Source: Schistocephalus solidus (Eukaryota > Platyhelminthes > Cestoda > Diphyllobothriidea > Diphyllobothriidae). From it: a stretch of DNA of 64,000 bases. Location of the stretch: positions 62,001 through 126,000 of the forward strand of contig WEDG01004056.1 of assembly GCA_017591395.1 (NCBI GenBank). The letters run 5' to 3'. The notes below the pieces were generated by a model. The model had not been told where the DNA came from and did no database searches. It saw nothing but the letters and a program-made list of their open reading frames with translations. The position numbers were made by a program, and so were the translations under genes. Shown one piece after another: positions 1 to 12,289 of the stretch. Within the stretch, counting starts at the first letter, position 1. Each line of letters begins with the position of its first letter.

Positions 1-84
1 CTCTAAATGAGCGATAACTTTCGGAGGAAATTAAAAAACCGCACGTTCAAAGCTTGCCATAAAGCACACGAGAACTCTGGAGGA

Positions 85-138
85 CCCACTGACGCACCGA
101 GCCCTTCGCAACTAAGATCGGCAAAACACGTGTCTGGG
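85..138 (+). ncRNA. Decayed hammerhead ribozyme, family 1
   Basis: Stem I halves CCCA and TGGG and the palindromic stem III ACACGTGT are kept. The core reads CTGACGC (A9 lost) and GAAA has become AAAA, so it should be inactive. Stem II (ACCGA with TCGG) is largely kept. Confidence 0.55.
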
Positions 139-440
139 CTTTCAAATACTACTTACTTACTACTTTCAAATACTTTTAGTTAACTTAACCTTAACTCAAT
201 ACGACTTAACCTCAATATTTATATCCTACGGGCGGTCTGTTGTAGTTTAATGAATATTACGCGCTTAAACCACAGGGGCTGGTGGATTTTGGCCCAAATG
301 TTCATATGAAGTTTAAGGTGTATGCTTATAGAGCCTAAAATATTTTGAGTTGCTCCAAGTTAAAGATTAATTTCTGAGGAGGGAAAAAGCTGAAATTTCA
401 AATCTGGAATATCTACCAGAAAGCCCCCTTTATTGCGGGA

Positions 441-510
441 CCAACTGATGAGCCTTACCCCTCGCCGCTGAGTCTTCCACCGACAGAATTTCGGCGAATC
501 ACGTGACTGG
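441..510 (+). ncRNA. Diverged hammerhead ribozyme, family 1
   Basis: The core CTGATGA is perfect, followed by stem II GCC with GGC. GAA is followed by a palindromic stem III, TCACGTGA. Compared with the young copies, the 15.1/16.1 pair is swapped from A-U to U-A, which departs from the conserved hammerhead pair. Stem I is weakened by a mismatch. Activity is doubtful. Confidence 0.5.
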
Positions 511-540
511 ATTTTTAGCTAACACCTCTGAGTGTGGTGT

Positions 541-1078
541 AGCATATAGCCTATACATGAAGACAGTGTTTAAACAATGGGATTTTATGGCTAGACGCTG
601 TCAACCTTGATGTTTCTGAACATTGTCGGCGATCTGGTGAGTTTTAAAATGGAAGCTGCCTCTTCCTGTGTCTTCATCAATTTAGTTACCTGCAAAACGC
701 ACAGAGATAGGTCAAAAGTAAGTGTAAGCGACAGTGCCGGAGACTCTTACGTGGGACGAAAAGAGTGAAAATGGAGTCTTTCAACATCAACCCGCGGCAG
801 TATCATCTACTTCGAACTGGATGATGACTGTCCGTATGCGATGGGGTTCAAGTTTTAGTCTTTCAACAATCACTCAAAGGTCTCTACGTTGATAATGACC
901 GGTAGTTTGTGTTCATCAGGCACGCTGATCGTATAGACATGAAGCTGATCTGTTTTACTACCGTGATTTTGTAGCGCAGACTGACAAGATGAGTTTCGTT
1001 TGCGAGAACCACAGCCACTAAACCTGCTGTCCCGGTTATTTGCCTGCCTTGTGCTTTACGTGGTTTTAACATTTCTAG
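541..1078. other. Non-coding stretch, probably intron
   Basis: I see no gene or clear repeat here. It ends in the acceptor ATTTCTAG before the exon starting at 1079. Confidence 0.4.
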
Positions 1079-1306
1079 GATGTTGAAGAGACTACTGACA
1101 ACCTAAAAGCCACATGCGACACATTTTTGGCCACCTCCGATGAGTTAATTCGTCTTCTCACTTCACACGGCCCCTCGAGTCTCTCAGCGGCTGTTGCGAA
1201 ACGTACCAAACCGACCTCCGGCGGTCCAACAAGTGACGGGCCGCAGTTTACACCAGACATCCAAACGCAGAAGCCTCTCATTCCAAGCAACCTTCAGACC
1301 ACGCCA
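1079..1306 (+). CDS. GLTP-domain gene, linker exon upstream of the GLTP domain
   Basis: Open frame starting after acceptor ATTTCTAG and read from phase 0: it begins DVEETTDNLKATCDTFLATS and continues with a Ser/Thr/Pro-rich stretch. The LKxxCDxxL pattern recalls the segment behind the PH domain of FAPP-type proteins (PLEKHA3/PLEKHA8), which is a weak resemblance. The end is uncertain: the donor GTACAA after 1306 gives phase 0 and fits the next exon, and another phase-0 GT lies at 1355; the frame stays open to 1486. No start codon is assigned: any N-terminal PH domain would lie left of this window. Strand and phase agree with the following exons at 3306, 6544, 13700 and 16066. Confidence 0.5.
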
Positions 1307-3305
1307 GTACAATTCAATGGCAATAGTGTATTCCCTGACCAAGATGCAAGGCGAGTTCTTTGCCCCCCCGTTCATCCTCATTCTCACAAAGTTCCTGCTT
1401 TTCTCACTATATATGTTAATCCTACCAAGATGGCCTCCTTGCGTTCTTGCGGGTGTCTTACCTTGGCAGACCTGTTTGTCACCTAGGTACTTTTTGCTTT
1501 TTGTAAGTTGTAAGCTGGAATTTTTAAAACCGGTCATTTGGTAGCGCGTATGCAGGAGATGAGAATTATGTAACCTGAAGTTAACTTGTGCGTCAGTTGC
1601 AATGGCAAAGTGAGGTTTATTTCGGAAGAAAACCGTAGTTGCCCGTTCTTTTGAAATCATCCACGTCACAAGTAGTAATGCATTGGCTGGTAAGGAAGCT
1701 CAGTATTGTGTTTGCGTGACAAGGGTTTTCTCTGGTTTTCCTCACTGCCACTATCTTCCCTCTTAGATCGCTCACCCATATGCAGCCCGAGTGAGGTCAA
1801 CCCATGATTATTATATCGAGCTCGCAAATTTTCCATCAAAAATGTGCCATAAGCTTAACTGGCTTTCTTTAAGGTAAAATGCAAAAGCCAACCCCTTAAA
1901 CGACTGCCAAATGCGCTTTGATCTCTATTTAGGTCACAAAGGTTGTGCTTTGTTGGTGAGAGGTCATCTATCCGCTTGCATTCCCTTCCAATATGGCTTT
2001 GCAAGCTCCGTCTCCGCTCTGCGGAAAAGCTTCATTACAAGTCACACCATACGGCCGAGCCTTACCCTTCGGCTATTTGTAAAACAGGTTCAAACCGTAC
2101 TTAGTGGGTTAGATTTGATGTAGTCTGGGTACGGTCCGCCTCGGTCATCCCGACGTTAACCACTCAGCTGTGGGTGAGAGAGGTGAGAGAGCGAAAGAGG
2201 CAATGAAAGTCACCGTCTTTGTACCCAGATTGTTCTGGAGCACACAATGAACATCGTAGTTGGCCACGTTTGAACAGTCTTTCTGCGCAAATACTCGCAT
2301 TATCTTCCGGTGGAAACTACCAGTAGATCAGTCCTGATATCAGAAAATAATACCAACTGTCATCTGAAAAGTTATACACACATGTAGTTGTTCAACAATT
2401 AGGGTACTAAATGTGAGCCTGCGTATTTAGCCCGCTAACCAAAAATTTGCAATAATTGGATTCATTCAAATAAAACTGTACAATTTTTAATGTAAAATCG
2501 GTCGATCGTTTAGCCATAAAAGCGCACATCTGCTAGAAATCTCAGACAGCTGAGCTAAAACGCAAAACTGCTTCAGCGTCCTTAAGAGATTAAATAAAGG
2601 AGAAATATTTCGGCTTCAGATGGATTGCTGATCTATCCTTACAGATTTCCCGGTCGATAGCGTGTCTGGGTTGAAAAAATACGGTTATACGGCTAAGGAA
2701 GACTTGATGATGCCAGTATTAACCGTGTTAAAGAGGCAGTCTTGAAGATTCACTGCTGGGCATTACATGCACGCACCCTGTAAACATCGGATTTTTGAGA
2801 GGATCTAGGGATTTGTTACTTTTACTTCAGGATAGAAATTAGCCTTTGCAACATTTGAAGTAGAATTAGTTTGCATTAACCCTTTTATGATTAGGCTGGT
2901 TGGTAAGCCGTGCCTCGGGAATTCCTGTTTTTCTTTTCTGCCTGGGGAGATGCATGTGCACATCTGTGAGCGAAACCTGTTCCTCACACTGTTCATATTA
3001 TCGTTTAATCACTGGATAAATCGAACGAGATCTCTTTTATTCCCTCAAAAGTTGGGAGTTCCTCCTATTGAGACGTCAAACGGCCAAATAGTTGCTAGTC
3101 CTTGCAATCACAACGTTCTGAAATCCTGTACGACAGTTCACAGCTGACCTTTTGTTTCAGTGTCAGCAGCAGCAGAGACAATTTATCTTAAAATATTTTT
3201 TTCTGCCGCCACGAAATTCCTTTGAGCAGCATTGGACAACCGAGCTAACGGCACACCTCTCTCCTCTACTCCCCTGACTATAGGCTAGAACTTGGCAACG
3301 TTCAG
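1307..3305. other. Intron
   Basis: No coding signal or recognisable element seen. It ends in AACGTTCAG before the next exon. Confidence 0.4.
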
Positions 3306-3496
3306 ACCTCAACCATGCCCAGCAGCACGACGAAAACGGCGAACTCCGAGCGTAAGTTAAGTTCACGGAAAAATTCTCTCAGCGATGATACCCACACCGC
3401 AAATCGACTGTCCAATGGCACCCTGATCAATGCTCAAATGCGATCCCTTCGTCTAACGCGTCCCTTTCAGACCTTCTTTTCAGTCATGGAGTTCAG
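3306..3496 (+). CDS. GLTP-domain gene, exon leading into the GLTP domain
   Basis: Starts in phase 0 after the acceptor GTTCAG and ends at TTCAG before the donor GTTAGT, leaving two bases of a split codon. It encodes a basic, serine-rich stretch (KTANSERKLSSRKNS) and ends in LRLTRPFQTFFSVMEF. Joined to the exon at 6544 the border reads FFSVMEF-S-FEDIPS. That matches the pattern FFS-M-x3-FxDI at the start of the GLTP domain in FAPP2-type proteins. An upstream exon start, at the acceptor TTTGTTTCAG near 3160, cannot be excluded. The phase fit on both sides is the main support. Confidence 0.7.
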
Positions 3497-6400
3497 GTTA
3501 GTAGCAGCCCGGCTTACCATGTCCCCCTCCACTATTTATTACTTACAAAACCACAAGAAAGTTTAGAGAAAGTTTTTTTGGCTAAATTGTAGCGGGAAAT
3601 GCAATCATCAACAGCTTTTATACCTTTTACCGGAATGCCCTATCTCCTACCTATCTCATGAATTCTCAAAAAAACGCTAATACGTGTTTATGATTCGAAA
3701 AATAAATATTTCAAGGGGTTAACGTAGGAAATATCGTGCAGACTGATCCCAAGGCACTTTACTCGCTTCAGGCTACTGGGCTACCAACTTCTTTACTGCA
3801 AAAATGACTACTTAGGTAGTATTGATTTTCATGCTCTTAGAAAATCATCTATGTTTTGTGCAAAACATTCTTCAGTTGTAAAAAAGCTTCTAATTATAGG
3901 GTTTTTATGACTCTGAAATACCTACTCATATAGCATCAGTTTTCTGCATTCAGTAATACTGCTTTTTAATTCGATATGCTCCATATCCATTTTAAAATTT
4001 TATGAGCACTGCGAAGCACCTTTCCCATTGCGTATAAAATGTGTGATTTGCCTTTGTTTGAATGTAAACTGCAGGATGTTTGGAAACCCAGAATGCAATT
4101 GTAACAGCCGGTCGAGTTAAAAATAACTTGGCAATTGAAAGTTTGAACTAAATAAAACGTACTCTGCTACCAAATGATACCAAGAAAGACTATTACCCTG
4201 CATATATTCTATCAATTATATTTGAATTCATAAGACTATTGAAAATCAAAGGGAAACGTCTGTACTATTTGCGTAGGCATAAAGAAGCTGGTGGAAAAGC
4301 CCGCATTCTAAAGTGTTTAAATCTCTTGAGATTTGGCTGCAGGATTGTTACTACTACAGCGTCACATCAGTACTCTTTTCGCAGGGGGAAAACAGTTTCA
4401 AATTTAAGTTAAACTTTCATGGGATAGTCTACCTGCTGTATGACAGTTCTGCTGTCGCAAGCAACGACATCCGCCGAGTTTCACGCGGAGTGGGTGGATC
4501 ACCCGTGACTTGTGCACTAATTATTTTATATCTAGGAAGCAGACTCGAGAGACATCGCTATCACACCCTCTTACCCACTGTCCTCAGATGCCATTTGAAG
4601 AAGATGGCCAGAGATGAATTCGTGCACAGTGTCTGATAGCGCTCGACTGTTCTTTGTAGCGTTAGTAATAATGACTATACATTAGTCACCACAATCAGCA
4701 CATGGAGTATTGAGTGGGATGACAAAAGACACCAGAATGAGGAAGTGTATTTAGTGACAGAAACCAGAGTCACTGTCTCAGGCAATAGTTGCTACTGATG
4801 GGCCAGGACGCGAGCTGAACGTGTCACGTTATGCCCGAAAAAGGTTCTCTCTCTCTCTTTTTCCTGTAACAGGAACCATTGGCGATGCCATGGCTAGCAT
4901 TCGCTGCGCCTAGTCAAAGAGAGGGAGGGCTACAGAGGCAGTACGGGCAGCTGCACGGTTTTGTTTCTCTATCCAGGTAACCTGTTCTGTCTAAACCGAG
5001 GATTGACCTGTTCAACGGAGACATGGACGACTGTGACTGCCTGGATGTGCACCTGTGAAGAGATTTCGGTTTCCTTTTGGAGGTCACATTAAGTAGGAGC
5101 CATTGTTCTCTAGTCCTTGGTTTGATCAAGGACTTAGTTATCCCTCTCAACTGGTAGTCGTGTATGCCCATGGCGAAAAGAGCGTGGTGATAGTTCAGAT
5201 GTGTCAGGTTTACCATCGTGAGAAATAAGCTAGTTTTTCATGCGAAATAATATTCCAGGATTCAGCTATCTTTCCTTACATGCGCGCCGGTGCGTTTGTC
5301 GCATTTTGATTAGTATTTAAGCTCTGCGATCGGGGAACTGCTGGCTGTTAAGTGAATCAGCTTTTAGCAGCCAAGCATTGAACAGGGATGGCAGACATCA
5401 CTGTGATGGTTACTGGCAACGCCATCTTCCCTTGAAACACAGGCTTGAATGGGTTACTATAAGGGCTGCCCAGAGATTCGTTGTTTAGCAAATTTTAGCA
5501 GCTGACTACGTTAACCGCATTCCGACTGCTGCAAGCTGGAACACCATCCCGCTTAGTGAGTGGATTTGCCTGATCATATATTTTCCCGCACGTGCGCACT
5601 ATAAAACTGGACGACTGACGTCTGCTGGTCGGCTTAAGTTCTATTGAATTTACGCCTCTCTTCGTCACTTACAGAAGGCGGAATATCTCCGTGGAGCTAA
5701 CTAAACGCAGAATCGCTCACGAATTACACATACCGGAAACCCTGCTAACACGAATTCACATTTGCACCCGGAGATAGGCGTGGGTGCTGTGACCAACAAT
5801 GTCCAATCACCCCTGTTCTCGTGCCCTGCGTGACGTCGTACCTACCAACCCCACACCTTGGGCCTAAATTAAGAGACCTTGGAGTTCATAGTGATGTCTT
5901 AGAGATCACATTAAGTAACAACCCTTGAGCTCCAGTGCCTGATTCCATGTGAGACCGAGTTTAACCTCCCAACCGGCAGTTCTTTAAGCCTGTGCTGACT
6001 AGAGCGTGGCGATAGTCCGGAACTATCAAATTTACTAAAGTGAGAGCTATGCCAGTCTGTCTGTCTGTCACCTCTCTCTCTCTCTCTCCTATGCGCGGTA
6101 ACCTGTCTGAGTTTGTTGGCTCGAATGGTACTGATATGGTAAGCGGCGGCTCACTTGGTTTGTGAATCTCCTTAGCCTGTCACGCCACATGACCCATATT
6201 TAATAAAATTCGATACCCACACACGGGAAATGAGCCACAGCTCGCATGTGACATCTACCTTCTCATACCTTTGCGGGAAATCGTGCGGCATGTAATTATT
6301 GTATAAGTCGTGATACGTAGGTGCACGTCATTTTCATATGGTTGCATACCCTTTAGGGCTGTTGAACCCCAAAGTTCCCTTCAAGTGCCGCTAGTCGTTG

Positions 6401-6543
6401 TTCTTTGAATGTAGGAATAAATTTATATTATATGCTTTCATGTTTCTTCTCTGTTGAGTTAGAGTGTGTCGATGTGTGTACTGTGGTTTAGGTTTTCGCA
6501 ACACGCATTTAGCAAACTTGCTCATTTTCCCCTTTTCACGCAG
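3497..6543. other. Intron with old repeat debris
   Basis: Contains a diverged direct duplication: about 5083-5240 and 5903-6060, about 820 bp apart, share GATCACATTAAGTA-like and AGAGCGTGGCGATAGT-like blocks. Near 5440-5600 one frame reads ...ASWNTIPLSEW..., like the C-terminal WNxLP motif of non-LTR retrotransposon ORFs (weak). Short CT tracts lie at 4847-4862 and 6069-6088. 3497-4640 shows nothing. Confidence 0.4.
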
Positions 6544-6924
6544 TTTTGAGGACATTCCATCAACCGTTACCTGCGATCGCCTCAGGGCCGTCGAGTTTTT
6601 GGCCTCGTCGCGGGGTCTGTTGAAGTTCTTCAACATCCTCGCGACGTCTGACGAGACTGGCCAACCGGTACTCTCTCGTCTCGGCAGTCTTCAGACAGTC
6701 TACGCAGATGTTATGGGCAATATTGTGCGCCTGGAGTTAGCTGTGAGAACGTTATGTGAGGAAAAAAAACCTCTCAGCAAGAATGCCTCGAAAAACACCA
6801 AGCATCCCTCCGTCAATCTCAAGTCCCTGGATATTTCTCTGCAGGACATCATATCGGCTGAAATGCAAGCCGGTCGATGTCGCAACATCGGTTCAGCCTA
6901 CTTTGCAATGCTTTGGCTCTGTAG
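6544..6924 (+). CDS. GLTP domain, central exon with the lipid headgroup site
   Basis: Glycolipid-transfer-protein fold: the family carries sphingolipids between membranes in the cytosol. Acceptor CACGCAG; donor after CTCTGTAG. The exon enters in phase 2 and leaves in phase 2. It shows the family signature DVMGNIVRL, where Asp and Asn of the D-x3-N-x2-K motif bind the sugar headgroup. The motif lysine (K55 in human GLTP) is arginine here. The exon ends in AYFAMLWLCR, holding the conserved Trp of the LWLKR motif that stacks on the headgroup. Predicted helices at SRGLLKFFNILATSDETG and LDISLQDIISAEM fit the all-alpha fold. The Trp plus D/N set and the seamless joins to 3306-3496 and 13700-13868 make the assignment firm at family level. 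Confidence 0.88.
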
Positions 6925-9689
6925 GTTCGTCCCTCTAAAAAATATTATTTAATTGCTGCATTCCGCATATATTGTTTTCAGACACGGAAGAAGAAGGCTA
7001 TTAAATAGCCAGAATCATTTCTTTATTTACCTGAGTTTTCAAGCTCTTATTTGAGTCCATAGTCAGAGATAACAGAGGCCAAAAACCAATCTACGACTGT
7101 AGGACCTAGGGGCTAATCTACCATTTATAACGTCTCTTCGAGGTGACGGCGTAGGGCCCCCCGTATTCCGCGGCCGATCGATGTACCGAGTTCTCATATG
7201 GGGGCCAGGCTTATATCGATTCGCTGCGTGTCTTGGTTTTGGCGTGGGTTATCCCTCTTGTGGCTGTAAAGTTAAACTTGTGACGCATTCCGTACGTGTG
7301 CAATAATCAGTCACCCCCTCGCACAGCCAGGTTTGTTTTCGGGCATGCATGATCCGAGTCTGCTTGCAGTCTAATCAATGTAGTTCCGAGGACTGTTTAG
7401 ACACGATATGGGCGATAAACTACACCACACTGGTCAATGGGTTTAAATCGGCACCTGATCGTTGATGACCCTGCTGCGCACAGCAAATTGGTGTCGGTGT
7501 GTACTTCTGACGCCTAGTCTCGCAGAAAGACCCTCGGTCCTTTTTGACACGTTCTTGAGGTATGGCAGAGCAAGAGTTGATTTGCAGAAAGCATGACATG
7601 CATGAATTTGGTTGAAGTTACGTCACTTTTCCTGCATGCTGCGTTTTACTACTGTGCCTTTAGGGCAGTAGCAGGATCCTATGTATGGAAATAGTGGCGT
7701 AGGTAGTCGAAATATTTCTCTCGCCGATTGCTAGGGGAAGCTTTAGGGTGTCATTGCTGATAAGCAAGCAGGATACCTAAAACAATGTAAATCGTGAATG
7801 AGAGATCTAATGCAATGCACTTTTGCGCCGACTATATCAGATCAAATACTTGTAATTGAATGATGTCGGATGATTGCTTATAACTGATTATTTGAATGAC
7901 TGGTTTTGGAGCACTGGATGTTTGGAAAAGGGAAATACCCTTGTTTGACAAGAAAGGGTAGAATTAGACTGAGCAGGTTAGATAACCGTGTTTATCAAAA
8001 CTTTTGTTTACTGGTCGCGTTCGTGAATTTAACCCCCCCCCCCCACAGGGAACCAACTTAACCCTGCTTTGACCAGCAGGTCTACTGTGTGTGTTTGGTA
8101 AGGGAATCTTGCTGACTTAAGTGATATTAAGAATAAGTTTTCAAACTTTCGTGTAATTGAGCTACGGGCACCTATAGGTTCAGTCGAACTTTTCAAACAG
8201 AAACGTCCCAAAACAAGTTCAGCGGAGGTTGTCTCGTTCGACCTGGGTTTCTGCGTAAGGATTACAGTCCAATATTCTCAATTTGAACCGTATATCTGCC
8301 TCATACTTACATTCGCAAATTCAAAAGTAGTCTTAGTGTAAGCATTATTATTAGAAGAAGTGTTATTAGTATTAGTAGTAATAATTGTATAAATATTGCT
8401 AATAATAGTGGTATCATTATTAGTAGTAGTATAAACATTATTAGTAGTGATATTATTATTGTTAGTATTAGAAATAAGTGTTTCTTACACACGGACATTG
8501 AATCTAAGCCCGATTTATCTTTCTCTGGAACTACATCTTTTCGTTGGACACCATAAAACCTCTTCTTTGTTAACTGACGTTGCGCAAACAACACGTCCAG
8601 GGACAGCCACTGAGGAGTTCAAGCCCTTGCATCTGCACTATGTAACGACAGCAAATTGAAAGAATATGCCTCTGTGTTCTTTTTAATTACGTGCTTAAGT
8701 TACGGTTATTTTTTCCCAATGCAGTACTGCCTCAACAATATCTAGGCTGCTGCTATAATACTAACTGTTACCTTACTGTGTAAAATTGTGTCATTGGATC
8801 TCTTCTTGTAACCTTTTTTTCAAAGTTCTTCGTCGTTTTATCTGAAGTTCTATTATCCATCGGTAGTATATCCCTCAATAAACTGGACAGATATAAATAA
8901 AATATTGTGGGAATGTCACTGGCCAACCATGTTGCAGGACACGTTTTTCCTGTTATGTCATTGAGCTTAATCTGGTGCCGTCGCAGTTGGTCTTAGAACG
9001 ACGAGCATTGAGAAAGAAGCAATATGAACACAGATAAGGAAGATTTAGCAAGCTGGTCATTGTAGGCTTGTAAGCCGTCACCAGACAGCCATATCGAATC
9101 TTGTTAGGAGGAGCCGTCATGCTCACACACCACCCTGGCGACTCTTTCCTACGCTACACAATCGATCCACCCATAGGCCGCGTGCATGGTGGTATCGCAC
9201 AATCTGCCCACAGGGATTAGTGCTCCACTTAATCATTTGGTTAAGTTGAGATGCTAACCCTTCATGGACTCAAGCGAATTGGTCCGATTGCATTCCGATC
9301 TTGCCAATACTTGGACGTTCGTTGGCCTTACAATGCGCTGTAATAATACGTCAATAGACATCTACTCTTTCGCCTATGCTTTTGAGTTCCCTTTGGGGAT
9401 TCGATCGAGCAGTTTTTGGATGGCGAAAATCAAAGTTTGGGGCAAGACCATAACAAAATTCAGTTTTTTTAAATCTCCCATCATCAATAATTGTTAAGTT
9501 CGAGGCTCTCCTAATGGACCACGTGCCGTTTTTTCGGTGATTATTATTTATAATAATAGCTTGCACGGAAATATCCGAATCATCCGTATAAATATAACTC
9601 ACTGGTCCCCGATTTTCTTTTAATTCGGCTGATAAGGAAAGTTTGTTTACCGTAAGTGTACGACCGATACGCGTGTGTATGTATGGGTG
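6925..9689. other. Start of a 6.8-kb intron
   Basis: No exon or recognisable element seen apart from a degenerate (ATT/TAG)n simple repeat at about 8337-8480 and a run of Cs at 8033-8044. Confidence 0.4.
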
Positions 9690-10240
9690 TAGAGGTGCAA
9701 CTTGCCCTCCCACCTCAGACTGGCTCGGATGGTGATCTGATTGTGAAGGTGGGGGAGATGTCAACAGCTCAGCGCATTTTCCTCACTTAAAACAATCTGA
9801 TGCGCTTGAAACTATCACGGTGCACTAAAAGCCGTGGCTTGGAAGGTTGCCAACTGACGGGATAACTCGGACCGCGTGGTCAGCCCAATGTGTGTTTTGT
9901 GTGGAGTGGCTGACTGGCGGACTGAGAGTCAGGTTGCAATGGCTCCTTCTTAATGTGGCCTTTGATGGCACTCCCACTCAGTGGGATCCGAGCCAGATGT
10001 GGTGATACGCCCAGGAGCGGCTCCAGCCGCGCTAGCCACCTGCGACCTCTCCCATCTCCGGTCTTCTTGAGTCTGTCTTGACACCGGGCTCAGTTGGGGG
10101 AGGAGGAGAGAGTGCGATAGCTGCAACGCAAGTCTACTATCACTTAAAACCAATTCACGCGCAAGTCACCGTCCCTGCATCACCTGGAGTGGAGCATACG
10201 GTGGACCTCGTCGAAATCGATAGTCGAACTGTCAGTGGTA
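9690..10240 (+). repeat. Repeat family A: 3' region of a non-LTR retrotransposon
   Basis: One copy of a repeat seen at least nine times here. Its landmarks in order are: a TGATCTGATTGTG-like block; AAACTATCACGGTGC; AAAGCCGTGGCTTGGAAGG; CTGACGGGATAACTCGGACC; TGGCACTCCCACTC; CTCTCCCATCTCCGGTCTTC; GGGCTCAGTTGGGGGAGGAG; CACGCGCAAGTCACCGTCCC; GGAGCATACGGTGGACCTCG. At 25380-26330 and 10805-12190 the same sequence follows a zinc-finger-ending coding remnant, so I read it as the element's 3' untranslated region. The short ORFs in it are not conserved genes. Confidence 0.7.
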
Positions 10241-10339
10241 CTAGTGGTACACAGATACGATTTGGTCGCTCAATTTGTCTCGTACAGGCGATGAATGCAC
10301 CCGTGGCCGCCTCTAACTGGTACCCAACTCTCACCTGTG

Positions 10340-11170
10340 GCTCCTCATAGCTAGGCTCTTCTCTGCAAACACACCCCGAGCAACTGTCACGACTGGCGGG
10401 CTAAATCAGGTGACGGTCTCCGATGTTGTGTGGGCCTCCACACCTAGTATGTCTGACTCCCGAACTTCCCACCTCCCCCTATCAAAAAGTCCTACGGTGG
10501 GGGTAACAGCAACCCCGTTAGTGACTCAGGCTAACTCAGCTCGTTCTCCCACTAAAACAAAACCGTGAGCCATAGTGGAGTTCGCCAGCCGTCTGGGATG
10601 TCCGAGCAGCCCTATTTAGGGACAGCACTACATGCCTCCTAGCAGAGGAAGGGGCTAGAAAAGGTGCCCTAAACAAATAATTGCTCTCACATATTCTGCA
10701 GCCGGCCGCGGCTCGCAGATCGCAAAATACCTGGTCGTAAAACTCAAACAAATAACAATACCTGCTATCCCCATCGCGCGCGCCGTACCCTCTGGGCTGC
10801 TCAGGTGAGTCCACTCACACTAGCAGCCTGGAACGTTTGTTCCATTTTAGACAACCCGAGGAGCAAACAGCTGGAACGGAACACAGCGCTACTCGCTTGG
10901 AAACTATCGTGCTACAAAATGGACATTGCTGCACTCAGCGAGGCCCCATTCTCTGAACAGGGTCAGCTGGAGGAGGTGGGTCCCGGCTACCTCTTATACT
11001 GGAGCGGCCGGCCAAAGGCAAAGCGATGCGAGGCTGGTGTGGACTTTGCCATCCCAAAGAGACAGGTGAACCCGTGGCAGGAGCACCAGCATACCCGACT
11101 GAACTGTCCGCACTGCCCAACACACATGCACATACCACATGGGTCTATTAGGTCACATGAGTCTCCGTGA
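10340..11170 (+). pseudogene. Internally deleted non-LTR retrotransposon: endonuclease start joined to C-terminal zinc finger
   Basis: The frame 10805-11170 starts like an APE-type endonuclease: LTLAAWNVCSILDN, then KMDIAALSEAPFSEQGQLEE, and YWSGRPKAKRCEAGVDFAI. The Asn of AAWN and the Glu of LSE are the usual N-terminal active-site positions of this endonuclease family. After GVDFAIPK the homology stops. Within about 20 residues the frame reads LNCPHCPTHMHIPHGSI, a worn version of CPHCxRTFTHRMG, the C2H2 finger that ends the same element's polyprotein at 26215-26330. The rest of the endonuclease and the whole reverse transcriptase are missing. The DNA continues into the element's 3' region (11171-12190). 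10340-10804 may be its 5' leader. It lies inside the GLTP-gene intron, in the same orientation. Confidence 0.7.
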
Positions 11171-12190
11171 AAACCTGCGGTAGAACACCGGCGGCTATAC
11201 CACAACATTACATCTCAATCCATCAGCCTATGCACCTCTCATGCTCACACGCCACACCACAAAACATGCTCTAAGTTTGCACAGCTGATTAGGAGGCAAG
11301 TATGATCCTCGGCCATTTCTCCACGTGACTCCTCCACTGCATATGTGGTCTGAGCTTGAGTACATCCCGGGGCGATTAGCACCGCGGTTGGAAGGTTGCC
11401 AACTGACAATTAACTCGGATCTCGCAGTCAGTCCAATGTATGTTGTGTGGAGTGGCTGACTGGTGGTCTGAGAGTCAGGCTGCGATGACTCCTTTTAAAC
11501 GTGACCACTGACAATCTCACACATTTGAGATATAAGCCGTTCAACCCCCTGTTATGTGAAATCCTGGTGCTTGTGTTTTGGGGGCCAGGTCGTGTATGTA
11601 GTACACGTAGACGAGGTCACCAGCAGCTGAGCCCACTTTCACCTCAGACAACTGACCGGCTCGGACAGTAGTCTGATTCTGGTGGTGGAGGAGAGAGTAA
11701 GGTCGAGAGCTCAGCTCATTTTTCTCACTATAAACAATCTGACGCGCTTGAAGTTATCACGGTGCGCTAAAAACCGTGGCATGGAAGGTTGACAACTGAC
11801 AGGAACACTCCGACCGCATCGTCAGCCAAATGTGTGTTTTATGTGGGGTGGCTTACTGGTGGATTGAGCGTCAGGCTGCAATGATCCCTTCTTAATGTGG
11901 CCTTTATAGCACTCCCACTCCTGTGATCCAAACCAGGTGTGGTGGCTCACCCAGAGGCAGCTCCGGTCGCACCAGCCACCTGTGCCCTCTCCCATCTCCG
12001 GTTTTCTTGACTCTGTCATGACACCGGGCTCAGGTGGGGGAAGAGAAGAGAATGCGGTTGATGCAGCGCAAGGCTACTATCACTTTAAACTAAATCACGC
12101 GCAATTCACCGTCCCTGTAAAACGGTGGACATCACCGGACTACGACGGTCTAACTCTCGTTTGTGTGGGTGTGCCCCTTAAAAGGGCTAC
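11171..12190 (+). repeat. Repeat family A: 3' region of the deleted element above
   Basis: Continues from the zinc-finger remnant. The part at 11171-11480 corresponds to the stretch directly behind the zinc finger at 26215 on the other strand. The part at 11480-12190 matches 33040-33760 (GTCAGGCTGCGATG, AAGCCGTTCAAC, CAGGTCGTGTATGTAGTAC) and then the family A landmarks. Confidence 0.65.
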
Positions 12191-12289
12191 GTAGTAGATG
12201 CGTTTGACCAACATGGGGGCCACATGAGGTCACGGGACGCGTTATTCGGATTGCGCTCCCATAAACAATGCTTAATATGGGGGTCTGGT

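Larger units (their letters stand above)
1..540 (+). repeat. Old tandem dimer of the family 1 hammerhead repeat
   Basis: Two diverged units of the repeat that forms the fresh array at 60669-62016. The match includes the ribozyme region at 85-138, the body at about 235-330 (TTACGCG..., GGTGGATTTTGGCCCAAATGTTC) and the second ribozyme region at 441-510. The distance between equivalent core positions (89 and 445) is 356 bp, almost the 354-355 bp period of the young array, so this is a tandem pair and not two separate insertions. The left end may be cut by the window edge. Confidence 0.7.

Noticed and set aside
8307..8594. Leu/Ile-rich minus-strand frame resembling a membrane protein
   Set aside because: It translates a degenerate ATT/TAG simple repeat.
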